Positions 36,176-48,631 of a stretch of 64,000 nucleotides of DNA are shown in pieces (within the stretch, counting starts at the first letter, position 1; each line of letters starts with the position of its first letter). The position numbers were made by a program, and so were the translations under genes. The notes under the pieces were generated by a model. It saw only the letters and a program-made list of their open reading frames with translations, was not told where the DNA came from and ran no database searches. Source of the DNA: Dipylidium caninum. Its lineage: Eukaryota > Platyhelminthes > Cestoda > Cyclophyllidea > Dipylidiidae. The stretch is from contig QEYB01001208.1 in NCBI GenBank assembly GCA_017562135.1, positions 496,001 to 560,000 of the forward strand, written 5' to 3'.

Positions 36176-37136
36176 AAAGCCACACTCAGATGGGGCGGAC
36201 GGGAACGCGAATTCGGTCAGGCGCAGTCAGGCAACCGCGACACCCAACACTGCGCGACCGTCGGGGTCTTCCCGCCTCGCCTATGGCACCTTCCAATGCG
36301 CACATCGAAAGCAGCGACGGCGTTGACAGCAGTGCGGTACGTTCCCACCTTCCACCTTCCACTTTCCACGTTGCTCTCTTTGCTCTGCCTGTCACATGAC
36401 GACAAAAAATATCAAACGAGACTACTTAAGGGAGTGCTCAGTCACCACGCCACGCCACGCCACGCCACGCCACACCACGTCGTCGGTCAGTAGGGTGGAA
36501 GAACTTGAGGTGTTGAGAAAGCACGCTCTTGTAGGAGCCAGCAGGCTCTTCTCTTCTCTTCTCTTCTCTTCTCTCCTCGTCCCTTTCGCACACCGCACTC
36601 ATTCTCTCCCCTTTTAGAGCATTTTCGGTAGACTTTCACTCACTGCCACAACCCACTTTAGTGGTTCTCCCCGAAAGGTAGGTGTTGAATGGCGCAAAAT
36701 GTGACCAAAGCACTAGTAAGCGTAGAAACATGGCCGAGGTTGTGGTCACGACTTGCATCTGACCTCACGAAAGTCGTGGTTTGCCACTTTCCTTTCCACC
36801 TCGAGCTTGAAGGCGACTGGAATTCCGTCCACCCTTCACTGTCTATTCACAAAGAGCCACTCCAAAAGGGAACCCATCACTCCGTCGTCTATCCGCCAAG
36901 CCTCGAGAGTGTTCGCAGCTGCTAACGTCGAGGGAGGCTGGTGCGGCCACTGCGAGGGGCGAAAGAACCCTTGCGAACGACTTCAATCAGTCGTTGTGGA
37001 GCACAACGATGGCAATTCGAGCCCGCCGAGAGCTTACAGCCCTAGAGGGACCAGAGGACCAAAGCTCTCACCCTACTTCTCATTTTTCCACAGCGAAATG
37101 ATAAAAGTAGACGAAATACTGCAGGCGTGTGCGGTG

Positions 37137-37203
37137 TTTGGGGGTGGGGGGTGAAGGGTCGGGGGGACGGGGGGACGGGGGGGGGTCGGGGAAGGAGGAG
37201 GAG
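37137..37203 (+). repeat. G-run tract with G-quadruplex potential (left copy)
   Basis: At least six runs of four or more G separated by short loops within the left repeat copy. The same site in the right copy is a long C run on the + strand (58871-58908), so the tract is a shared feature of both copies. Confidence 0.8.
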
Positions 37204-38472
37204 GGAGGAGGGGGAGCACATAAAGCCCCCTGGCACAGGCGGTGGCCGCTTTCGTTATTCCGCCGGCAAGAGACGGCGAGTGCGTGTCCACGGGCCATGA
37301 AGACGAGGTGGATGCAGAGACAGAGGGCGAGAACAGACTCTCCGGTCTCCGTTTGAGGCAGACGGAGTCCTCCACGTCTCCTCTCGTGCCTGCTTCACGT
37401 GACCGTCGGCGCTGCGGGCTGCCCTGAAGCCTCGACTCCCAGTTGGCCGACGTGTCAGCTCAGACACGTCTCCATTGCGACGCCTCGCACGGAGACAAGA
37501 AACGCTCGACGATCACCCGTTGCGCACAACCTCCGTCCGTCCGACAAAAGGAGCCACCTCAGCGTGCACGGTGCAGTCAACCGGAAGCAGAATGTGTCCA
37601 CGAGTCTACTCCAGCCTCCAATTTCTGATTAAAAATAAGGCCCGCGCAGGTGCTGATGCGCAGACGGAGAGGAGCCGCACCTGCTCGAAGGCAGCTCGTT
37701 CCATCACGCATGAGTGATTCGGAGGAAGGAGCAAGGAAACGGAGCCACGAGGATACTGCTCTGTCAGAGTAGATTTCTCTGCCCACAACGAGCAAGTTTT
37801 GTTCATTCTGCCGAAGGCGCACTTAAGGTTGCACGAAGGTAGACAGACACCGCAGAATGGTTCGGAATGTAGGTCTTGGCGAAAGTAGCACGACCTGCAG
37901 GACGCGTCTCTGGCGCCGAATCTCCTTCGTCGACCAGCTTCTTCATCTCTCCACCCCACCGACTCTCCTCCCTCGCGCCGCCGCCCACCATGGCCCAGTT
38001 GGCGTGGAGGACGCGCAAAGGTCGCGGTGGTGTTGATCAGATGGAGCAGGTGCAGGCTCGCGGGTGAGTGATTGTCGGAGGTGGAGACGGAGGTGGGGGT
38101 GGAGGTGGAGGTGGAGGTGGAGTTGGAGTTGGAGCAAGGGCAGGCGAACAGAGGCCTCCCCACCCGCCTTCCTCACCCCCTCCCCCACCCATCCAGGGGG
38201 CACGAGGAGCGTCTTCTGCCGCTTTGCCAATCACCCTTCCCCTGTCTGGACTAAAGGCGTCTGCGCTGCCTCGTCCCACCCGTCACATCGCACGAGGCAG
38301 CGCGTGTCAGGAGCGCAGACGGAGGGTGCTGCCGAGTTGTCGTGCCGTCGGGATGGAGGGTGGAACAACACACTCGGCTTCATCTCGCCGTGTCCCCTCG
38401 TGTCCGTGGAGTTGTCGCACGCATCTGCGGCTGCCATGACCTGCCTCTCGCCCGCCTGCAACATGGACGGAG

Positions 38473-38511
38473 GTCGGTGGTCGGTGGTCGGTGGTCGGTG
38501 GTCGGTGGTCG
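38473..38511 (+). repeat. CGGTGGT heptamer minisatellite
   Basis: About five tandem copies of a 7-nt unit in the left repeat copy. The right copy has the complementary CCACCGA units at about 57531-57565 but with an interruption. Confidence 0.85.
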
Positions 38512-38590
38512 CTCGTGCATCGCTCGGCATTTTTGACGGCAGTGTGGATGCGTGGGTGGGGGCTGGGCTGGGCTGGGCCATGCTGCGCCG

Positions 38591-38627
38591 GACGGGACGG
38601 GACGGGACGGGACGGGACGGGACGGGG
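38591..38627 (+). repeat. GACGG pentamer array
   Basis: About seven tandem copies of GGGAC in the left repeat copy. At the corresponding position the right copy has a different, hexameric array (CCTCCG), showing turnover of the embedded simple repeat. Confidence 0.88.
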
Positions 38628-39173
38628 CGCGGCAGTTGATGTTTGACCGAGCGGCCCCGTCTGGATCTGCTGATTCGTGTGCTCGTACGGAAGGTTGGAA
38701 ATGCACCATTGTGGGCGTTTTGCTGGCACTGATGGACGAAGTCTTCTTGGCAATCACCTCGGGGTGAACGCTCCACTTGTGAGGGCTGATGAGTGGACGG
38801 TGGGTGCTGCCTCCACCAGCCACCTCGTCGTCGCCGCGTCTGCCGCAGCAGCGGTTGAAGTGCTGGCCTCGTTAAATATGGATGACGAGGTCTGCCAGTT
38901 ATGCCTGACTCTTGCCACACGGCCGTCCCTTTCGCGAGAGGAAACCTCCGTTCTATCTCGAAAACTACGCCTTACTGGCTGCGTAGTTTGGTCAAACAGT
39001 CGATTTTCGTTAAAAGACTGCGTTTCTTTCATCTACGCGAACTACCTTCGAATCGCCTGTTCCGGAATCTTCGAGTCACTTATTTCGTAAGACGAAACGA
39101 ATGCCTACCTTTACAAAGCGCTGCACGTCAATTTCGAGGACCCTTTTGTCACGCGGCTACTTTGCGCTTCCAG

Positions 39174-42100
39174 GTGAGTCCAACCGGCAGACGGTGGGGA
39201 AAAGTGCTCCGCTTCGCCTGCGACGAATGGCGCTGTCTGCTGCTGACCCTCCTGATTCTCCTCTGTCTTGTCTCCTTGGCCTGGTGCTTCCACCTTCTGC
39301 AACTGTCCCCGGAGGCGGTGTGCCAACCCGTCCACTACGCCCTCGCCTCGACGATGCTCCTCCTGCTCTACCTCATCTACCTCTTCGAGTGGCTCAACTG
39401 TCGCACCCGGCTGGACTTGGCCTCGGCCATCGAGATCAGCCAGATCGCTGCCCGAATCGCCGCAGCCACCCAGCACGAGCCTAAGTTATGGTGGCTCTGC
39501 CTCTCCTACCACCTCGTCCCGCGTAGACGACGCCGGTGTCACTGCAGACCGCGGTACACCGAGGGGACGCGTTTCTCCGCCGGCTGGGATGGCCGGGAGC
39601 AGAGGGGCACAGCCGCCGTGCTGAGCACGGAAGCGCACGACCGGGTTATAACCTCCTTGAAGCAGGAGTTCATCACTCAGGCGACCGCTCTCCGGTGCAT
39701 TTGGCGCGACTCGTCGCCCACAATCGTTTGGGACGAGCGCGCAGACGCCGCAGTCCACCTGACATTCGTGAAGGAGTTCGTTTTTGCAGATGCCGCCACC
39801 AGACATCAATACGAGACTCGAAAGAGAAATTTCCTGAAGACGCAAGAGGCCAATGATGATTTCATGGAAATAAAGGAGGGTAAGTGTCTCTCCCCGCTTA
39901 GTGGAAGTTTGTGCGCCATTCGCGCCCCCCAGTGCGGCAGCATCCGCTGACGCGATGCTCGGCCGCCGTGGGGCGCGGAGAGTTGGTCGCAGGTCTGCCG
40001 TGCAAAGTGCTTGTGTGCCGAGCGTTCCGCCATGGCCGGCGCATAGAGCAACGGAGGCGCAAGTCTCTGACCACGCGTCGCTCCCAAAAGGGAATCATCG
40101 GACCGACCCGCTGAACATGCCGAGGCAGTGCGACCCGGCCACGCCGACTCAGCCGCTTGGGGAGCGCGAAAAAGGCCGTCTCGGGTCGGACGCAAAACGG
40201 ACGCCACTGCCCTCCGGCGGACAGAATCAGGTCCTGCCTGCGCAGAGCTCATTTTTTTGTTGAGAGAAGCAGCAAAATGCGGGCAGGGGAAGCCGCATCA
40301 GCATTTTGCATTTGTGTCTTTCGTCCAGCCAGTCCACAACTAAAGCGTACACAGACACCGACTTTTTTGCAAATACTTAACATCTCTTTTCAAACAGATG
40401 CAAATTTTGACTTTGGGCTCGGACAAAAAGTGATTTATTCTGAGAATTTACCTCATTTTGGCGCTGTTATCATTTTCGGGCATCAGCATTGGCCGCCCCA
40501 GTGCGCGAGAGCAACACCGCCTCTCCCCGAGGTGCGGCCATTTTGCGGGACGATGTTGGATGTTTTGCGTGGCCGAGGGGAGACTCCATTAGCCTCGGAG
40601 GAACGCACGGCCACGAGCGCTTCGCGGCGTCATTTTCAGCGGCTATGGCGGATCCTTTATAATCGGAGAGGCGGACGAAGGTCCGACCCGTACCAGAAGC
40701 CAAGTGCGTCCCACGGCGGCGTTGGGGTGGCTGCGAAACGTCATTCCTGCGTGCGACAAACACGGGCCTGCCGCACCTCGCCAACCCTCCGCGTCCCGGT
40801 TCCGGGAGCCCGGTCGCCCGGACCGAAGGCAGTCCCGCCTACCTGGGCGGAGCCATGTCGACCTCGTCGTCCCACGTCCCGCCATCACACTGGCCCGATT
40901 TATTCCTTCCTGAAGGAAATGGAAGAATCCGAATTTTTCCACTCGGCAGCTGCTACACCCTGGTAACAGTGAAGCGAACGGCAGCTGCGCTGCTGCTCTA
41001 CCAAACGGCGGAGTTCAAGTGGACAGGCGCTTTAACGCCCTGGTCAGGAGAAATATGTCGTGAGGCCGATCGTGGGATAGTTCAATTCGCGACACAGGAA
41101 GCGCCTTCCTCTTAGGGGCACATAATAAAGAGCTTTTGGGAAGTTGCTCACGACGACGTTAAACCCGCATCTCCTGGGTGCGGTGAGAGAAGTGCGGAGG
41201 ACATTCGGCCGCTGAGTCACTCGCCAGTGGGCAAATCTCTCCACCCGGGGATAACGCGGCAACCCTCGTCCCCTCAGCCGTCCATGAGAGCGCCAACCTG
41301 TCCAACGCTTCAGAAAGTAGGGGAACAAAATCAAACCGCCTCTTGCAAGCGCCACTTGCGAGCCTTCTCTTTCGCAGCAGCACCAAGTCGGCTGGTGCGT
41401 CCTCGGCCACACGACGTCAAAAGCGGTGGGAGCCACTGTGGCCGCCGGGGTGGCGCACGGGGCAGTGTGTGGGGCGCCGTGCTCCCCTTTGATGGACCTG
41501 GACAGGATGGCCAAGTGGCATTGCAAATGCTGTCCCCATAACTGCGTCATTTCATCGATGCACTCGACAGCCAACTGCGTGTGAAACGTTTCCAAGGCAA
41601 CTTTTCTGCTGTGTGGCGGTAAGCCCCACCGCCCGTGCACGAATCGCCAAAGAACAAACGTGAGACAGCGGCAATCTATGGACAAAAAGACTTCTCATCC
41701 CACAATGGCGGTGGGAAAGTGCACGTGTCGGTCGAGGCTAGTCGGCGGATGGGAGTCTCGCTGGCGGCAAATGAAAATTGTTGGCTCACACAATTTGAAA
41801 AACCATGCAAAGTGGCGTCCGCATTGCCGTAGTTAGCGTAGTCGCGAGATCATGGGGCGCTGTTGCGCCGCAGTCCTCATCCTCCACGACTGCAGGAGAC
41901 AGCGCCGGGCTCCAGCGGCTGGGAGGGGATGCACCGCCGTCGCCTGCCTTAGCCTAGTTGCCGGGCCGCGTGGGCGCGCACGCGTTTGCCAGGCCGCGGA
42001 GACTCCGTCCGCGATCGGGGAGAGGGAGGACACCAAATAGGCTTCTGCGCAGCTCGGGAGGCACCCACGCACACCTGTGGCACAGGAAAGAAGACAAATA

Positions 42101-43022
42101 GCATCTGAATGGCGCCATCCCCACGCAGACCGAGGTAGTTTGACTTTGCCGTGAGCGTACAGGGCATAAGTCGGAGGACGACATAACATATTCTGAAGCA
42201 GCCTCTAGAGTCACACTCCTCTCCCGCAAGGAATTTAGCTGAAACTCCGAGGCCATGGGACTGAGGAGTTGAAGGAGAGGCGAGCGTTGAAGGGATGAGG
42301 GCCGCTGCTTCATCACGCAACGTGCGGGAAGACAGTGCTCGAAGCGTGGGATTAACGCCGGAGAATGTTGCCCCTCAATACAAGCAACATCTGAACTGTG
42401 GAGTTTAAGGAGCGATGCAGCGATCAGTCAGGGGACGTCGCGATGTCGAGGAAACGGAGACGGGGTGGCATAAGGAGGGCGCCTCCCGTTGCATTTCTTT
42501 GCCTTGTCTCGTCCTTGGTTCCATCAGGTGAGGCCTCACGCAGGTAGGTTGTGTAGGAACTCGAAGCAGCTCGTCCCCTGCCTGTCTTGCCTGCCCCAGA
42601 GGGCGAGGACACAGCACGAATTCCCCGCTATTGCAGAAGTGAGCCTCTAGTACCGCCTTTACTGTTGTGCATTGGCAGGCTTCCAGTTGTACAACGAGGC
42701 CGAGATGCAGCCATCGGTCTTGGTGGTGAGGGAGAAATCCGCTCTGTTCCGTCAAAGAACATTCTTCCTGGCCACCCTGTTTCTCCTCTCCTGGCCCTAC
42801 CGAATTTTGGTCTACGCGCGAACCTCCGAAATGGACTTCCCTTTCAGGAAGGTTCTCACAATTCCGCCCTCGAAGGCGCATCGTTGTGGATATAAATACC
42901 TTCCCAGATCGAGCAGTAACAATGACTGGTGCAACGACGAGGCGTATATCATGGAGAATCCCCTTTCCCACCGAGGTTCCTTACGAGACCCCAGTGAGAG
43001 CGATAACGATGATGAGGAGGAT

Positions 43023-43054
<32 letters not shown>

Positions 43055-43106
43055 CGACGACGACGAAATCCTATCTCTCGATATCAGATATACTGGCTCA
43101 GAGTGA
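39174..43106 (+). CDS. TMEM151: TMEM151-family transmembrane protein
   Basis: Two coding exons, about 39174-39879 and 42679-43106, joined by a 2799-nt GT-AG intron (Gly codon split 1+2), encode at least 377 residues. TMEM151A/B are vertebrate membrane proteins of poorly known biochemical role. Evidence: EWRCLLLTLLILLCLVSLAW, a first helix matching the family's SHWKCLLL start; YLIYLFEWLNCRTR at the second helix end (family YLVECWHCRAR); LWWLCLSYHLVPR (family WWKAISYHYVRR); VHLTFVKEFVFADAATRHQY; and NDDFMEIKEG before the intron. Exon 2 gives FFLATLFLLSWPYRILVYAR, matching the third-helix LSWPLRV segment. The tail ends in a long Asp/Glu run. The 5' limit is uncertain: the frame is open to an ATG at 38901, but those extra 91 residues do not resemble the family, and an acceptor (CTTCCAG) lies at 39173. 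A first exon upstream is likely. ATTAAA at 43275 may be the polyadenylation signal. Confidence 0.88.
39880..42678 (+). other. Intron of the TMEM151 gene
   Basis: Begins GTAAGT and ends TTGGCAG. The in-phase junction restores the family sequence EIKEG followed by FQLYNEAE. The intron contains several long GC-rich open frames (for example 41044-41685 on the minus strand) with no recognisable domains. Confidence 0.85.
43002..43067 (+). repeat. GAC/GAT/GAA repeat coding an acidic tract
   Basis: Trinucleotide-rich stretch in the last TMEM151 exon, encoding about 22 residues that are nearly all Asp or Glu, close to the C terminus. Confidence 0.9.
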
Positions 43107-46100
43107 TGTCGCCTCCTGATTATAATAGCTTATTTTTTATCCACGCACCACGTGTCTTTTTGCGCTTTGAATGACGAGACCGAGTGGACTGAAAGCTCCC
43201 GTGTCCGAGAATATCCACGCCTAAAGTGGCAAATTTTTCCACCTTCAACTCATCCGGTTGGCTAGAGAAGTCAGATTAAATTTAGCAAAACCATGCTGGT
43301 CACAGAGGAAACGTCTCATTCTCCGGGCGTCCTCCTCCCGCACAACTTGTGAGGCCTAATTGGATCTTTTGTTTGTGTATTGCGAACGGGTAGTGCAACT
43401 GTTGGCTCTGCCGACGCACCCAAGTGCAGGTTGGAGCCCGCCATAGAGAGTATTTTGATGCTGTCTGTGTGGCCCAAGTCACACCTTGTCCCGAGAGAAG
43501 GCGTCGCAATTTGAAGCCCGAACAACCAACAAAATGCAATTTAGACGTTAGCACAAACGATAAAGTTTCTTTTGCCGTACTCTGCAGAACAGGTCGTCAT
43601 CATGTTACCCAGAACCCTGTGAAGCTGTCTTTGAAACAAATTCTTATGTGGGGCGTATGCAATCGCCAATAGCATTGTGGGAAAATCCTTCCACGATTTT
43701 CACATTAGAAGCTCTCTCATCAGCTTTGCTACTAAAATGCCGCCATGTCTGTCAGTATAGGCCACTTATAGTTAAGAACCATTAGCTTTTGATCGGAGGC
43801 CTAATTTCGTGCAGGCGCCGAAGTGAAAAATACTCTCCCATTACTGTATGGTGACGACTCGTTTAGGAGACGAGGGAACTTTTTGGCCTAGCGGGCGATC
43901 ATATTCTCCCACTAAGGCTGCTGCGCAACTTTTGGCAGCATTTGCTCCCGAACAGGGTCCCGCTCAGCCCTCGCATTCTCGTTCTGCCTGGATTTTGAAA
44001 AATCAGCCATGGCCGTGGAGTTCAATTGTGGGCATTGCCAAGAAAAGGCGGTCACCGGAGGCACATCACACTGACTACTGAATACCATTAAGTACAACGT
44101 AATCCGTCGAACGTTTTGGGTATGAGACTGAAGTATAGGAACATCAGATTTCCTCAATAATATCCCGTGGAGACTTAATATAAAAAAATCATAGATCAAA
44201 TGCGCCCCACAGATACATATGAGAGTGCTGTAATCCGATTTGACGGCAAAACCTAAGCTTTAACTAGCCTACCTCGTGTCTCTTTGCGTCGAACACCACC
44301 CCTTTTGTATTAAAACGCACCCGCCACAGAGATAATTTGCAAGGGGGAACTCGAAAGGATGGCATGACTTCTCATGCCCATAATTTTGTCCTACCACTGG
44401 TTGTAAAATGCGTTGTAGGGTATCTTATGTGTCGATTAGAAAGCAACAAACGCGTACTGTCGGAAATGAGAATTATAATTTATCCTCTCGCGGTCTGAGC
44501 CACAGGGCGGAGCCTTGGTTTGTTTGCTGTTTGGGAAGCTCGCGCCCTGATCTGGCAGGTCGGCCAAAGCTCTGTCAAGGCAGTGTCTTGTTTGCGGTGT
44601 AAGACCGCTCCTCCTCAACTATGCGGCAGATAATTTATTCTCCTCTGCCCTAATTTCTAAACTCTTATGCCGTATTTGACCGAGTTGTCAGATCATCATG
44701 TTGACGGTACTTACATTTTAAAAGGATTAATGACAACCCCCCATTTTTTCCTCACATTTTGAAAAGTCTGTTCATATTTGTCACACACATCAACAACGAG
44801 GAAAATGGTTTAATTAATTGAGTTGTGATTCTAATTGAACCTGACTCTTCGTTGCTAGGAGCGATGAAAATGCGTCTCCAGCCGCCCTCCGCCTTGCTGT
44901 CACGGTCCTAAGAGCGCAAACCGTTTTAATATTTCTACCCATAACACTCCCATATCCTACTCACTTATTTATCAGTCTTCTCCTATAATTCCTCCGCTAA
45001 ACAGACGCACTTCCTCCCGACCGACTCTTTGCCATGAATGTCTCGAATGGTGTAGGCATAACAAATTGCCCAGTCTCGAGTGGAAAGGCAATTAATTCGG
45101 TGAGATAAAAGGCCATAACCGAGGAATATGGAACAGTCCAGGTGGAGCCTCTGAGAAGTTGTCACTAAACGAGGGAAGGAAACGAAGGGGCGGCACTGCG
45201 ACTCCGCCACCGCCGCAGTCCATTTGGCCTCGTCGAGGCGGGCATTTGTGAGCCCCTCAAATAAATGGATGGGACCGTCTGAGAAACAACGGTATTCTGG
45301 TTTAAAGAGCTGGGTTTTGAGGGGGCAATTTCGCTGCGGTGTCTTAAGAGTAAATTCTTTCGCGTGGCTACTCCTGAGCCCGTGGGTCGTCGTTTGAAGT
45401 TCGCCTGCCTCAGCGCCGACCACAGGCGGGAGCAGCCAATCAACCGCGGTTGAGAAGAACGGCCAATTCCTTGAACCACTGCACATTCAAAGGCTTCCGT
45501 CCACTGGCTGTGGAGACCCCTGCAGCCTTGAGTTACTGCATATTCCCAGTTGTTTGGTATTTAGAATGCCTTCAGCAAAAGGGGCGGCCACACTGCAGTG
45601 GAAAAAACTTTTTAACACCTCTTCCCTCATGGGTGTGGAGACCGGCCATTGCGAGGACGCAGGAGACGGACTGTCGCCCACTTACATGACCTGTGGGAGG
45701 CTGCGGTCTGAAACGCACAACCCTCACCCAGGACGGATGGAAGGCTCAACTGCCAACTGTGCTTCACATAATGGGGACGCGAACGATGCACCCGGGAGAA
45801 ATATTCAGTCCGCCATATCATGTCACCTTCTGCCTCCGTTGACTTGCAGACGGTCACTGTCGAGGCTGACTACCAACTCCTAAGTGACTGGTTAATAATG
45901 CATGCACAACCTCTCGCCTCGTGGCCTCAGCCCTCACGCCTTTCGGGATATGCACAGCACCTCGAGGACTCGGCGCCTCCATTTGTACTGAGTAGCTAAG
46001 GGGACAGGCTCGTTTGCGTACATGCGCATCCTCCGCTGCTATCGCTGGAGCTGCGGGACCTTCTCCTGGCAGGCGAGTTAGTAGGATACACATGCAAGAG

Positions 46101-48631
46101 GCTGGAGAAGCGTAACTCTCACTATAAAACACCGCCCACATTGAGAAAAAGACAGTAGCCTTCACTTTCCAAATCACTTCGCACTATCTGGCGCTCGGTA
46201 GTGAAACAATTTACACGAGAAAAGCACGTTGGAAAAATATGTACGCTGCCACGGAAGCCCCGTTGTGCGAGGTTCGTTCACCCGGCTTCGGCCAGGAAGC
46301 GTGTCTCGGTCCTCTCGCCGGGGACTTTTGTGTGAGGCGTTTACGGGCTTCGCGAGGACTCCTGCCGTCCCAGCGCCGCGTCCTAAGTTATCTTACGGGA
46401 AGGCAACGCAGCGGCGATTAATTCGCAGAATTAGAGGAAATTAATTTGTCTCCTTTCATCTAACTTCTTTCCCAACTTCTAATCCGATCATACAAGTTTT
46501 AGAAAACAATTTAATGAAACAATTAGAATGGCTGACTGCCAACGGGTTCTGCTTAAAAACATTCCTTTCGATGAAAAATATCAAATCCACATCGAGGAAT
46601 ATAGCGGGAGCAAACGCAAAGTTAATAAGAAGATAGTCGATGCAAGGAGACTTCATCCGTCAGGCGTCAGAGGCGTGTGACATTTGTCTTTGGGACTTAG
46701 GGCCGGCGGCAAGTGGGTGCCCGAGAGGTGCGGCCCTTTCGGCAGCACCTTCGCCGGGGGGTTCGTCGTGGCGCCGCCTTCGCCAGCGGACTCGGGGGCA
46801 GCGCGTCGCTTGTGAGGGCCGAGGACGGTGCTCACGAGGCGGTGGGGGTGGCGGGGGCACGCGAGCACCAGTTGCGCAGCCCCCGTTCTTCCACATCATC
46901 CTCCCCACCTGCCATCTGTTGCCCGAGCAAACAGAGGCAGCACGAAGGAGCGCAAACACTCGGTCAAGTTGATCATGTGAGAATGCTCAATGAGCTCGAC
47001 GACTTAACAGTCCGCGGAGCTGGGAACTCCGAGGCCAGTTGGTTGAGTCCCTCCCAACCCCTTGGGGCCCAACAGCCCTGCCGGTGGGAGCAGCCACGAG
47101 GAATAACAAAACTCAACGAAGTGGTGTGGCATTCGCCCCTCCACCGGGGGCAGTCGGTGTCGCGTGCAGCCACTGCCTCCCCCGCCTGTCTGCGTCAGTT
47201 CAAGGCGGCAGTCCACACGCCTTCCCCCGATTGCGCCCACATTAAGGAAAGTCCATTTGGCAAAGGTGCCACTTCTCACTAGGCACGCGAAATTAAGTAC
47301 TTCGAGCAAAATGGCATGGGAGACGGTGTGATGTGCAATCCAAAGTGGGGTAGCAGCGCTCCTTCCGAAGCACATAGACCCCCCGGAGTTAATAGTTGCT
47401 TACCGGAGGACTCGCAGACCTCCGGATGCGGACGGTAGCCCACGCTTTAGACTGACCTGTCCAGACATGTGCGGTCGAGGGGTGGAGCAGCACTTCGGAA
47501 GGGACTTACTTCGCCGCGAAGAAAGGCTGCTCGCTCCTCACGAAATTTCAATTGACATCACTGAGCAACCGGAAAGCAAATTAGATTATCGCGGGGAAAA
47601 AGTAGGTTGGTAGACATTAGGCAGCTCATGCGAGTGTGTGGCGGGTTGCTCTCACTCAAAGTAGAAGATTTCCAAAAAGAAACCCAATCTGTCAACTGTC
47701 CGGCGGTCGAGTAAAAGCTTTCTCGGGCCCTGCTGGCCAAAAACACGACCCACAAGCGTCATCCTCCGTCCGCACCTCGTTAGTCTGCACTCAAACTAGC
47801 CCGTCAAGAGGCTCGACGGGAAAGGGTCACACGGCGCCTCCAGCCTCACGATTCCCTCGTCACTTTGGTGTGCGTGACGAAGAAGGGAAGGAATTCTGTT
47901 AACGAGGAAGTTGTGGTGAGTGTGATAATAGTGTCCCTGAAGGTAATTCCCAAAAAATAAACAAGGCGCGGATTTTGACAGGAAGAAAAGAGGTGAGAGA
48001 ACCCACAAGTGCGGGAATAAGTAGACAAAAGACGACCCTAAAGCTCCCTCGAACGGCGAGGAATGAATGAGCGCCATGCGCATCAGTACTGAGAGCAATG
48101 TGGGCGTTTATAGAGGAGTTTTGTGCCCAATTTCTATCGTATCTCTTTGATAATAGCTTAGCGGAAGAGGTAGACACCTTTCAGTCATGCTAGATGTTGA
48201 AACAAGTAAACTCGCCAAGACTTGGCCCATAATTTGGAGTTATTCTACGAACGCCTCCGGGGTTGACTCTCTTTTGCCGTAACAGATATTATTGAGAATG
48301 TGTTTCAGCTGTACAGATTACCCTACTTGAAACAGTAAATTCACCAGAAGCCCCACCCCTTTGAGGAAAGGTGAGAATGTGAGCGCCGCCCTAGCCCACA
48401 ATGCTAATTCCGCCATGGTGGTCCCATAAAACATGGGGTTTGTATAAGCAACTAGCACTTCTCTTCCCTCTTACGAAAGCTGCCGGAGCCAATCAGATCG
48501 CGTCTCGAGGAATTTTCGCATTGGACGAGGGCGGGCCAATCGCCAACGAGGGGTGTTGCCCCGCGAAACGTTCCCATGCAATGCAGATTTTAAATGTGAG
48601 GGGAGTGAGATGTGATATTTGATGAGAGGAA
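43107..48631. other. Intergenic, no gene recognised
   Basis: About 5.5 kb between TMEM151 and the GPCR. ATTAAA at 43275 may end the TMEM151 transcript. Open frames such as 44983-45486 (-) have no recognisable motif. The last 150 bp hold CCAAT and GC-box elements of the GPCR promoter. Confidence 0.5.
48487..48541 (+). promoter_or_regulatory. Two CCAAT boxes and a GC box upstream of the GPCR
   Basis: CCAAT at 48489-48493 (in AGCCAATCAG) and again at 48536-48540, the second directly preceded by GGGCGGG. They lie 92-143 bp upstream of the ATG at 48632, a plausible proximal-promoter position. AGCCAATCAG is a good match to the NF-Y consensus. Confidence 0.4.

Larger units (their letters stand above)
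26495..36210. other. Intergenic, no gene recognised
   Basis: About 9.7 kb, mostly GC- and CpG-rich, with an AT-richer patch around 28800-30400. The first part is presumably the NK2 3' UTR, which includes the TCC repeat. Open frames here have no recognisable domains. Because the 5' end of TMEM151 is not located, its first exon could lie here. G-runs occur at about 34829-34852 and 35911-35930. Confidence 0.45.
36211..38900 (-). repeat. 2.7-kb dispersed repeat, left copy (inverted relative to the right copy)
   Basis: This segment is the reverse complement of 57158-59896 along essentially its whole length. The shared sequence starts at ATTCGGTCAGGCG (36211) and ends at GTCTGCCAGTT (38900); the flanks differ on both sides. 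The match is near-identical over the last 145 bp and interrupted by indels elsewhere. I see no transposase or reverse transcriptase, no long terminal repeats, and no clear terminal inverted repeat or target-site duplication, so it may be a non-autonomous element or a segmental duplication of satellite-like DNA. Embedded minisatellites include CCACG (36444-36479), CTTCT (36546-36575), a long G tract (37137-37203), GGTGGA (38080-38130), CGGTGGT (38473-38511) and GACGG (38591-38627). Confidence 0.88.

Noticed and set aside
36205..38912. Short inverted match (AGTCAGGC / GCCTGACT) near the ends of the left arm
   Set aside because: One half lies just outside the shared sequence and the right copy lacks it, so it is not a terminal inverted repeat of the element.
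38231..38920. 229-codon minus frame in the left repeat copy
   Set aside because: It crosses the repeat boundary and its pentamer and heptamer arrays, and is not conserved in the right copy.
41044..41685. 213-codon minus frame in the TMEM151 intron
   Set aside because: No recognisable domain; consistent with chance in CpG-rich intron DNA.
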